Assembly: GCA_036873135.1 (NCBI GenBank)
Contig: JAPTYO010000001.1
Span: forward strand, 49,649,774-49,713,773
DNA from: Clarkia xantiana subsp. parviflora
Taxonomy: Eukaryota > Streptophyta > Magnoliopsida > Myrtales > Onagraceae
Length of the DNA stretch: 64,000 nt
Direction of reading: 5' to 3'
Positions 41,592 to 52,625 of this stretch are shown here, piece after piece. Below the pieces are notes generated by a model. That model saw only the letters and a program-made list of their open reading frames with translations, did not search any database and had not been told where the DNA came from. The stretch's first letter is position 1, and the number at the start of each line of letters is the position of its first letter. Position numbers and translations under genes: made by a program.

Positions 41592-44500
41592 ATGGCTTAG
41601 TTTAGATGATTGCATCCGATGAGTTATTGATTTGTTCTATTTTTTGGTGGTTTTCAAGGCTATATATGCATGCATGGTGATTATATTGTAACAATAATGT
41701 CACAATTATTTATGTGTTGATTGAAATGAAGCTTGTAATCTATTTAAATAGATTATTATCCTTTAATTAATTTCTAGATAGGTTTTTTTTTTTTAAATAA
41801 AAATAAATAAATACTTAAAGAAGTAGGGTTCTACTACTTTTAGCATTTACAATTATTACTGGATTTGACACAAAATATAATCGAAGAAAATATTTTATAT
41901 ATATAAGTATTTGCTTTAAAAAGTGTCACATAGATGGGCCAGCATGCCCAAAAGCCTAGTAAATTAGCTGCAGCTGCGTTCGGCCCCAATGGAAAGATCG
42001 TTATTGTGCTTAATTAGGCACCAAATTGAATCATAATGAGATGGCGGGGGCAGTATAATTATATAAACCGCAACAACGATATGTATCATATAATTTAAGA
42101 TTTTTTAAACAAATAGGTAACTAATTAAAACGAGTAGCGATTTTTTAAGGTAGACTAAGTTTTTAAAAATTCCAGCTCGAAAATTTGAAAAAATCTTATA
42201 GACAGAAATAAAACAATGACATTGTAGAAATGCAGAGAAGTTTAATTTAACTACTTGACTTAAATATTTAAGCTAAATGTATGATTTATTTAGTATTTTT
42301 TTTATATATATTTCAACGATAAGATTTACAAGATCTTACGTGACACATTCGGATCACCTTTCATTTTCTATCCCACTCTCTAATTAAGGCAGCACAATGG
42401 GCAATGCCAAAGGAAAGGACCACTTGTTATATACGCAATATTATATCACACTATAATTAAAACCATGAAAGGCGACGAATTTGACAGCCATGCATGAAGG
42501 AGACAAATCTTGGTTTGATCCAATTTGTGGAAGTAGTCATAATTATATTTATTTCAAAGATAATGATTATTCACAAGAATTTAATTTCGATAAATTAATT
42601 TTTTATAATGTTGTGGTGGGACGAAAATGTGACGGTGTGTATAAGCACTTTATGCTATTAGATTAGATAATTAATAGGACGGAGAGAATCAATTTTTTAA
42701 GTATTTAGATAATTAGCGGCTAATATTTAAACCAAGACACCTTTGATCAGAGCATTGGTGGTGATCATTGAATAAGTTTCTTTCAACTTGATTTAGGTAA
42801 AAGCATAGAATGTATTTGTAACAATTATCATATTTAATTTAAGTATTTTCTACAATAGCACCATAAATAACATATATAGAGTGCCAAATACATCAGCAAT
42901 TCCCATCATATGAAATTAGTTTAATGTCCAATTATGAAACCATGAGAAAAAAGGATGAATTGAAATATAACACCTACAACGAAATAAGTATTTTATACAA
43001 ATTAAATTGTTAAGAAATGAGTGTAAAACATGTTTAGTAAGTTGAATAGGAATGAGAATTACGGAACATATATGAATAGAAAATTGGGAATGATGAATGA
43101 TTATACAAAATTAGATTCATATCCCGAACCTTAGTATTGTCAAATGTCTGCTTTATGATTTTGAATTCATATTTCTTATGTATTAATACAAATAAATGAG
43201 TAGTTAGTGTGAGGAGATTCATATTATATCAATATGTGCTTAATTAGCGTATTCATCCACGGGCATAATCTCTGTGTGATTATCTGTCTTTTTTAATCAC
43301 CTGTGCAATTAGTAGGGTTTTTATATGCTAGGAGTGTTTAATTAGTTGGGGAAATCATATGGTAGAAAATGATGATTCGAAGTTTAGAAAAAGACAATGA
43401 GGATAAAATAATCAGTATGTAGACAAAATGGAAGGATAAAACGCTCTGGAAAGAATAGAGGCAGCGCTAGCTAGCATAACTGAGCTTGGCTGTTTCTTCA
43501 GTGTGGTGCTTATAACTACTATGTTGTCCATTACTATCCACATGCTTCTCTCTCTGTCTCTCTCTCTTGTTCATTTTCTGTAAAGTTGACATTCTTTTGT
43601 CCAAACAGAGCTACACAGACAGCTCAAACTGAACCAACAATGCATTTAATTACTCGTTAGCTTTTCTTGGAGAAGAAAGTAACTAAATTACCTATATTAC
43701 ATTGTCGGTCGTAGCATCAATTGCCATTGTCTAGGCTAGGGAAGATTATGTTTGGTCAGGTTACTTCAGCAAATAACTTTAATTAGTCCAAGCCCAAACC
43801 CTGTATTTTTTAATTACAGTTGTATCGAGTTTTTTTTTTTTTTTTTTTAAACAAATGACCCCTATTGAAATATAAAGATCAAATTGTACATTCACCTATC
43901 ACCTACGCTTTTAAAGTGGTTGTTAAAATAGTCGGTCTATTTTTTCGCATGGTATATATTTGAGAGTGAATATTTAAATCTCCACAGCACAACTTTTAAT
44001 TTAATTATAAAAAAAGTTTCACGTGATGTGTTTTTTAAAAAAAATGTGTCAAACCACACATGATAAACTATTAAGATGTGTCCAGTCTGATTCACTATAT
44101 ATATATAGAGAAATGTTTTAAACTGTAAAAGAAGTTGTGAATTTTTTGACGAAAGTAGAATAGTGTCTCATTAAGGGCCCCACTTGTTCTCAAAGTCCAC
44201 TACAATAACAACTTTCGCTGGAAAATTCACGCTGAATTTCACAGGCTTTAGCAAAGCCCATATATATAAGATCCAGCTATTGTAATATTAATAATGATTA
44301 TATAATATATATATATATATGGTCTTTAACTGACTTAGAAAGGTTTGAAGAGTTGGGAGTGGAAGCCATGAACTTGTTAGATTTGTGTTAATAATCATTT
44401 GCTTGGCTTCCAAGACAAGAGAGAGACAGAGAGGAGTGAGTAGCTTGGAGCCAAATGCATGCATGCAATCATCATGTGTTAAGTTACCAACCAGCTAAAT

Positions 44501-45652
44501 TGCACATGGAGAATTATAATATATATGTCCTGCTGTATTTATTTCAGATTAATTATATAGTTTATATTTATATAGTATAGTATTATTGTATAAAATTACA
44601 TTGACAAGAAAAATTAGTATATGCAGTAATACATCAGGTTTACCACATAAATATAAAATTATGTACGTAGCGGGTCTCAGCAAGCTGGATTATCCGAGCG
44701 ATTGACAGTAATGTGATATTATTATTTGCTGAAAATTATCAGTGTCTATAGTATGTGGCACTATATATGCAAGCGTATAATTAATTAATCTGGTGAAATG
44801 TCCTCTCTCAGATATATATGGACCTAATTGAGCAGCTAACTAATCAAATCACCAAATATTGATCAAGCACTCAATAATGGCCCCCATATGCTTTGCTAGA
44901 TAGCTTTTGGAGAAAAAGCATATCATTCATGAATGATTTTTATTTCTTGGTGCCTTGCAATATTCTTCTGCCCCACAAATATTTGGTTTCTTTTATTTAT
45001 TTTGAAAAGCTTTAATTATTTTAGGTAATAATTAATATACATTTTTTCCAATAAGAAAGTTAGCTTTAAGCTTATATGGAGAAAAAAAAAATACTTCACC
45101 ACTTAGTGGGGATTATTTTAGGGTCCAGCATTTAATCTGTGAAAAAAAAAATTTGTTTATGTATTCGACGGGGTATTTTAGGTGTCCCATTAAGAAATCA
45201 GTAATATTATTGACTCATACTGAGCCTACATTTAAAATAATTATTACTCGTATTGAATCAGTATATAAGAGGTAAAATGCTAGCTATAATACATAATACA
45301 TTTTGAAAAATCAAAAGTAATTACAATGTAAGCTTGATGTTGATATTGGAGCTTAATTATAGGAGCTGCTTACTCTCTTATCTCCATGCCATAATCTTAT
45401 TTCATGCGAACAATTTCTATGATATTTGTGATAACAACCTGCACACATTTTATCTCAAGTTCAATCGACAACTATATATAATATATTATAATGTACTGTT
45501 CCTAGCTTCCACAAGTGAATACATAAACCATGCTTTTACAATAATAATAATAATAATAATTATCCAATATATATAAGTCCTAATCATTGCTCCATGTATA
45601 TCTAGCTGGACCTTGTCAAGCGCTGCTCCACGCATTCTTTCCACAAACAACC
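41592..45652. other. Spacer between the two TBL genes
   Basis: About 4 kb of AT-rich DNA with no supported gene. The first 150 bases after 41591 are probably copy A's 3' UTR. There are AT runs near 44098-44108 and 44305-44320, a T-run near 43831-43849, and an ATA trinucleotide run at 45541-45560 just upstream of copy B. Confidence 0.4.
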
Positions 45653-47511
45653 ATGAAGATTCCCATGGCGATAATGCTAACTCCGACATTGGTCCTCCTC
45701 GTTCTCATCCCTCTCTGTCTCTTCATCAACAACTCTCCGTTACAGCTCGAACCGAAAAATCTCCGACCCGGTTCCAACCAGACCGTAAAGCTCGAGAAGG
45801 GATGCGACGTGTTCAAGGGGACGTGGGTCCCGCACTTGGACGGCACGTACTACACGAACGATACGTGTCCGCTGATTATTGACCAGCAGAACTGCCTCAA
45901 GTATGGGAAGCCAGAAACCGAGTTCTTGAATTGGAGGTGGAAGCCCGACGAGTGTGAGCTGTCTCGGTTCGATGCGGTCGAGTTCTTGGAGATTGTCAGA
46001 GGGAAATCTCTGGCATTTGTCGGAGATTCTGTTGGGAAGAACCAAATGCAGTCATTGTTGTGCCTCTTGTACGGTGTAAGTATGTTCCGTCTCACATATT
46101 CTGCATGATGGTTCACAAAATGACCCGTTCTTCCCTATTCTTTATCATACAGTAATTAATAACATGTGAAATGACTATAGTAGCCCTTATTCTTTATTAT
46201 TGTAGCAGTTCAGTATTTTGTTTCTTCCCCAATGTATTGGGTTCAACATTTCGAGAATGAAATTTTTTTCATAATGAATACTTTACGGCTAATTATAGAC
46301 TGATCCGATGAGAGTGTAGATTATTATAGAAATATAGTGAATATAATTAATGTATTGTTATCTTAGTGAGAACCTACACGACCATCTGCGTATGTAAAAA
46401 ATGAAAAAAAAAAAAAAACATTATTATGTAATCATTGGTAAATGTATTATGGGCAAAGACGCTAATTGCCCTTATTCTTCTTTATAATGGGTAAATAAAT
46501 GAATAGATAATGGAAAGACAATAATGCCCTTATTCTTTATCATTTTTTTGGCCAATCCCTTATCTTCTTTATCATGATATATCATGTGGAAAGACGTTAA
46601 ATACTCTTTATATCATGGGTAAAACCTTAAAGGGATGGATAGCATGTTAAAAGACGGTAATGCCCCTTACACTGACCGTCATCTTCTCTTTTCAGGTTGC
46701 AAAACCAGAAGATATAACTTCAGAGTACACAACAGACGTAGTCAATTTTAGAAGATGGTTCTTCCCTGAATACAATTTCACCTTAGCCACATTTTGGGCT
46801 CCATTTCTTGTAAAATCAATGGACTCAGACACCAACCGCGATGCACCCATAAGCGTCATGACCCTAAATCTCGACGAACCCGAACCGTATTGGGCATCTG
46901 AGATTCACCGATTCGACTTCGTGATCGTCTCGGCAGGTCAGTGGTTTTATCGGCCGATGATGTTACGCGAAAAGGGTAACATCATCGGGTGCTGCTCTTG
47001 CGGAGAACCGAACATAACCGAACTGTCGAGAATCCGTGCGTATGGAACGGTTGTCCGAACGACATTTAGGACCCTGATGAGCCTAAAGGGTTACAAGGGC
47101 ACAACCTTTTTAAGGACATTTTCGCCCTCCCATTTCGAGAACGGGCCATGGAACGATGGAGGAAACTGTCCTAGAACTAAACCCTTTGCTCGAAACGAGA
47201 TGCGATTATATGGATACGACTTGGAGTTTTATTTAGCTCAAGTTGAGGAGTTTAGAGCTGCGGAGAGGGAAGGAAGAAGGAGAGGCTTGGAGTTCAAGTT
47301 ATTGGACACGACTGAAGCAATGTTGATGAGGCCAGATGGGCACCCCAACGGTTACGGACATTCACCGCATAAGAACAAGACGGTTAATGATTGTGTCCAT
47401 TGGTGTGTTCCGGGCCCGGTCGACACTTGGAACGAGTTCTTGTTTCATTTGATGCGGTCAGGGCCGACCGGGAAGTTGTCGCAGCGGAAATTGGGTAATC
47501 GTAATTGGTAA
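45653..47511 (+). CDS. TRICHOME BIREFRINGENCE-LIKE protein (TBL19-22/27 clade), copy B
   Basis: Two exons, 45653-46075 and 46696-47511, give 412 residues. I chose the ATG at 45653 (context ACCATGA) because it starts a compact signal anchor, MKIPMAIMLTPTLVLLVLI; an in-frame ATG at 45587 adds 22 poorly fitting residues. The TBL domain starts CDVFKGTWVPHLDGTYYTND. Catalytic motifs are intact: AFVGDSVGKNQMQS (GDS) and NDCVHWCVPGP (DXXH). Compared with copy A, the second intron is absent: the junction reads straight through as LEFYLAQVEEFRAAE, where copy A is split after LEFYMIQ. This is a diverged tandem duplicate with the same inferred Golgi O-acetyltransferase role. Confidence 0.9.
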
Positions 47512-48294
47512 TTGATTAAAAGATGCTGATATCGGTCGATAAACGAATTATAATCGGCCATAATGAGGTTGTTTTTGTTGTTGCATTTTTTCATGTATAT
47601 TATTGAGGTCACATAGTTGTATATAGATTGGCTAGAAGCAATAATGTAGTTTCATAAGTTATTGTATATAGGAGAAAAGCAACAAATTAATAAAGCAAAT
47701 GGCTATGCTTGATTGGTTAGGCTTATTTTGTTCGCTGCGCCTTTCTATTTCAAAAGGTAGCTTGATTGGTTATCAAGCTATGATCACTCACCTGAGGCAT
47801 GTGAAAGGCGCAGTGAATTTCATGCAAGTACGTACTATGAAACATGATTCAGCGGTTTTAGCAGCCATTGTGCGGATCCTCTCTGCTATATATTATAGAT
47901 AATATCAACCAAACATGTACAGATGGTAAATACGAGACGATATATATGGTGTGTTGGAAAATGGGCTTCAAGCTTCTATGTGTGATGCATGTGGCTACTT
48001 TGTTGTTGGGCCTAATATTTAGTTAAAGCCAGTACTTTGAATGGCAATTGTTAAAGTAAGCCTAAGGTATTGAGTTAGGATTAGTAAAAAATTACTACAC
48101 GAGTAGGCCGGCGATGGTGCGGTGAAAATTAAATAACTATGGTTATTCGCACCATTTACTGCAATGGTTAACCGCATCATTATGGTGATGAGCGGTTATG
48201 GTGATGAATCTTGTAACCGCAATGGTTATGGTAATGGTATTCAATCCATAAACCGCGGTTATAACATCACCTATATATATATATATAATATTAA
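47512..48294. other. 3' flank of TBL copy B
   Basis: 3' UTR to about 47700, then AT-rich sequence. 48110-48270 has repeated GGTTATGGTGATG/CATAACC words that can pair with each other. No gene supported; the 67-codon ORF at 47699-47902 looks random. Confidence 0.4.
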
Positions 48295-49029
48295 GGGTTA
48301 ATAACTAAATAAATGTCTGAGGTTTACCCTATGTTAAAATTAGGTATCTGAAGTTTCAGATGTTAAACTGTGGTGTCCAAGGTTTCAATTTTGTTAAAAT
48401 GTGGTGTCTCGGTGTGATTACTTTAGAGAAGTCAATTCCGACGAATCCGTCTGTCAAATTCGAGCTCCCATACACATTCCTTTCTCGTCATCTTGCCGGG
48501 GCCGTCTCCTAAGAAGTTGGCCACATCTGCGCAAGTAAATCTCTCGCTTTGTTGTACTTGGAAAATGGCTCCACACCACTCTTCTAGAAACTTTTTTTTT
48601 AATGTTCAATTTTTGGGTGAAATTTGACGATTTTGTGAAAAGTAAAGAGTGATAGATTATGAGTGGGTGGGTGAGTTGGTGAAAATGATTGAATGGAGAT
48701 GAAAAAACGTGCAAAGACGCCAAATTTGCCGTTAGAATTGACGGAATTTGGTCATGTGCTTGTCACATAACCCAATAAAAAACGAAATCTCAAAGTTTCT
48801 CCTAGTTGGGTGGTGGCCGACCGGAGTTGGGTGGTGGCCGGAGTAAATATAAAAATATTAGGGGCAATTTCGACTTTTCACACCATTATGTCAAATTTGA
48901 CGGAAAAAATGGATGAGAAATCAAATTTCAACAAAGTTGAAACTTCATACATCTGATATCAACAATTTAAACTTCAAACACCAAAATCTAACGTGAGACA
49001 AACCTCAAAAGTTGATAGGTTCTTAAACC
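48295..49029. mobile_element. Chimeric Mutator-like MITE next to the LRK10-like stop codon
   Basis: The left half (48295 to about 48720) matches the element at 2498-3030, including GGTTTACCCTATGTTAAAAT and the internal CACCACTCTTCTAGAAAC. The right half matches the family at 14235 (TTTCAACAAAGTTGAAACTT, AACTTCAAACACCAAAATCT). No target duplication could be matched, as expected if two elements recombined. It ends 10 bases from the kinase gene's stop codon, so it probably supplies that gene's 3' UTR. Confidence 0.65.
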
Positions 49030-49038
49030 TTAAAGGAA

Positions 49039-51857
49039 TCATGATGTTATTTCCAGCTCATTTATATTATCAACTGTTGTGGTTCTAATATCGGCATCTC
49101 CTCCTTCCCTACTATTTATAAAGTTGCTTGACGACTGTGTTGCAGAGTAGAGTTGTGGCAATCTGTCAGGAGAATTAGCTTGGAAGGGCTTCAACGGTGG
49201 TACCTGCAGATCTTGAATGCTTCCTTCTAACATCTCAATCACTTCCTTTATGGATGGCCGATCGGATGGTTGGTTCTGAATGCACCACAAACTCACAACA
49301 ATCATTTTTCTTGTTACCTCTTCTTCCTCCTCAGTCGTAACCCCATTTAGTGTTATGTCTTTCCTGAGCTGGAGATACTCCTTGTATATCCAATCCGGGA
49401 AATACGCATCGCTCGTATGAGAAACCTTAGCATCCGAGTTATATCGTCCACAGATCATATCGAGAACCAACATTCCGTAGCTGTACACATCGGATTTATG
49501 AGAGACACCTCCGAAATTTCTGCAGAACACCTCTGGTGCAATGTAGCCTATAGTCCCTCTTGTTCCTTGCATCGAAACCATACTTTCTTTTCCTTGCCAG
49601 AGCTTAGCAAGTCCAAAATCCGATATCTTGGGCACAAAGTCTTGATCAAGGAGAATATTGTGAGGCTTTATGTCGAAATGTACTATCCTTGTGTTGCAGC
49701 CACGATGCAGGTACTCTAGCCCCCGTGCAACTCCTAGTGCAATTTGATATAGAACCTTGCACTCCAAGGTACCTATTGAAATAGAAATATCTTGAAGGTT
49801 ATGATATAATATATTTAGTAGACATATTTATTAGTTTCTTTATGTTATCTCTTGTAATTCTTTTGACTCAGAATTGTTAAGTAAGATTCGTGATGTTGTC
49901 CGTGGATGTAGGTCGAACTGACATAACTAGTGTAAGTTACAATTTGGAACATTACCGGTTTTGTCGGAGGCTCCTTTAGTGGTAATGAATTTGTCTAGAG
50001 ATCCATTGGGCATGTATTCATAGACGAGAGCTCTTCTTTTCCTCTCGAAGCAGAATCCGAGAAGAGCGACAACATTGACATGTGCGGTCCTACTAATGCT
50101 TGCAACTTCATTGAAGAAATCTTCTCCATTACTCCCTTTGGATCCACTAAGAATCTTCACTGCAACTAGGCGGCCGTCCTTGAGCTTCCCCTTGTAAACA
50201 GTGCCATATCCTCCTTGTCCCAATTTTTCGGAGAATGAATTGGTCATTCTCTTCAAGTCAGAGTATTGATACTTTCTTGGGGATATTCCATTGATGAAGT
50301 TCTCTACATCAAAACTATTTTCACCAATCGCCTGTGACGTGGTTGGTGAAAATCGTCGAAGATTGTGGCGCCGTGCTAGTAAGAACATAGAAGCTATGGC
50401 CGCAAGCAGAAGTGGAATTAACACAGCTGCAGTGTTCAAACATATATATGAAGTTGTCAAACTAGATAGCTATTTGATAGTAACTCTGCAAATGAAGTTA
50501 ATAATTGGAAATTAAGTACCTGTCAGAATTATAGTCAACCTGGAGATTGATCCTGTAAAATATATTGAAGAAGATCAGAAGATTGATTAGGTTTCTGTAT
50601 ATAATTTACATATATATATATTTTATTCGTAGTAGGTGTCTTTTGTTGACCTAAATATTCAAACATATATATGTACGTAAGGCTAACTATAATATTAATA
50701 TTCTACTAACTTGATTATAACTCATTTGATCAATTCAATGAAGCGTGGCAACATTTACAGCCGATTGATCTCTTGACGGAATTCCACGATGCTACCTTCC
50801 GGGATTAGATCAAGATTAAAGTCAGCATAGTGAATCCTAGTCGATGGCTACGACAGCAACCCGAAACTTTACATCGCAAACATGATTCAATAGGCTAGAG
50901 AAGACTGTCCAGACATATACATGACGACTTCATAATTAAATATAATCAAGAGTAACCACTTATAGCTGGCTAATGAGATTTGGTAGAAAGGCTCTCACTT
51001 CCTGATCCTGATGATGGTAATAATGATGGTGATGGAGATGATGAGCAATTGGAAGAATACGACTTATCAGAACAATAACACGTGAAACCGTTATTCGAAT
51101 CGCTCCCACACTGCCCGCCGGATTGAGTGCAACTATGACATGCCCCATCATCATTCGGCCACACCAACCCGAACCCATCTTTAAGAGCCTCCTCCACGCT
51201 GGCCTCAGTCGTGGATGACTGTATCGTCAACAGCCCCGTCAGGGACACCGGAAGAACAACATTATTGTCGCAAGTACCAAGAGATGCGGCTTGGCCTGAA
51301 ATAGGAATATCGCTCGCCTTAACCGTCACGAAGTAGCCAGTTATAATGGAAATACTATCATTGTAATTTGCGCAGGTAAATCCGGCCGCGCCGCCAGAAA
51401 TTACTGAAAGTGTACTACTGCAGTTGTAATAGAGGGTTAGGTTATTGGGTATAGTGGTGTCGGAGTATGTGAATGGACTGATACTGGTGATGTTGTGGAG
51501 GTATTGAGGGCAGATGTTGGTGTAGTAGTCATCTCTTGCAACCGTAACGCCTCGCGTTGAGCTTTCGTAGTCAAGGACGCGGTACTTAAGCCCCCCAAGA
51601 GTCATCTCCAGGCTTGTATCGCTCACGCAAGTTAATTCATACTCCGTGCCATTTCCACAATAGCTTGCACGGTTCATTCCCCAGAATGGATATCCAATGT
51701 TTTGCAAGCTTCCGCACTTGATGGTGGAGCTGCAGTTTGTGAGCTCAGTCGTTTGCGCATGGCACACCAGAGGTTTGATTATGATGATGGTGAGGAATAA
51801 TAGGATCAACAATTGCATACTGTAAAGCGAGTGCATAGCGTAGGGAATGCTACTCAT
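49039..51857 (-). CDS. LRK10-like receptor kinase with WAK-type extracellular domain
   Basis: Four exons on the minus strand, 51857-50999, 50552-50520 (33 bases), 50426-49956 and 49772-49039, join in frame to 698 residues. Signal peptide about residues 13-34. Galacturonan-binding WAK-type domain ([20 protein letters not shown]) and cysteine-rich WAK-associated C-terminal part ([13 protein letters not shown]). Membrane segment [20 protein letters not shown], which starts in the 33-base micro-exon. Ser/Thr kinase: [17 protein letters not shown] lysine, HFDIKPHN catalytic loop, [19 protein letters not shown]. The residue before the catalytic Asp is Phe, not Arg, so this is a non-RD kinase, a trait common among immune receptors. 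Role in defence or wall sensing is inferred from the family; the ligand is unknown. Confidence 0.9.
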
Positions 51858-52625
51858 TTTGGTTTTCTGGGGAGAGGAAAGGTACTAGTGCAAGTTTGAA
51901 TGTTCTTTAGAAATTAGTCTCCATTGACTTGATACAGCGATTTTATGCTTCCACATAATTCATCGATAATAATAATAATCTTTTCAAAAGTTTGAAACTC
52001 TCTATTTTTCTTTTTCTTTTCAAAATTATTATGGAAAGAAGAAAGGTCAATGATTTGACTACATCGACCCAAGACCAACATTTTGTTGCGCATTAGCAAC
52101 TTATTTTAGGGTTGCTGAAGAATTATCGACACAAACAACCTTTGCTGAAGAATTATCGACACAAACACTCAGTCAATTGAACCCTTGAGTTTTTTTTTTT
52201 TTTTGCGCAAATTTCAGACTAGATTGATTAAACTATACATACATAATAAAAAGTTACGTATCAGCTGGACTAAAATACACTAAATAAAAAATTATGGATG
52301 TATTAACGGCAATTAAGGTGGTTATTTGAGGCCCAACTAGCAGAGCCTCCAGCGCCCTTTCAACTGCAACTATCTTCTTCTGATTAAGGGTTCTAGTCTT
52401 CAACTTCAAGTGAAACTGAAATAGTTGCAGCTTCCAACATATATGCATGCAGATCTGAGAGACGAGAAAATCTTGGTAGTAAACTCAGACACAGTAACTC
52501 ATTCGATCTATGTAATAGCTTAACAACATCGTGCCAAAATGCCGTAAAAAATGAAATGATATACTACTATTTAACTCACCCAACCCAACAAGCAACAATC
52601 TTTATGTCTGGAAGAGACTTGCATG
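51858..52625. other. Promoter region of the LRK10-like kinase and 3' region of the CRS1-like gene
   Basis: Both neighbours are on the minus strand, so this 768-bp gap must hold the kinase promoter and the CRS1-like 3' UTR. A short direct repeat (GCTGAAGAATTATCGACACA) occurs near 52110 and 52144. A T-run lies at 52191-52204. No TATA box was chosen with confidence. Confidence 0.4.

Noticed and set aside
47699..47902. 67-codon ORF downstream of TBL copy B
   Set aside because: No family resemblance, no splice context, in the 3' flank.
48901..49029. Target duplication for the MITE beside the kinase gene
   Set aside because: The flanking 9-mers do not match (TAATATTAA against TTAAAGGAA). The element is treated as chimeric instead.
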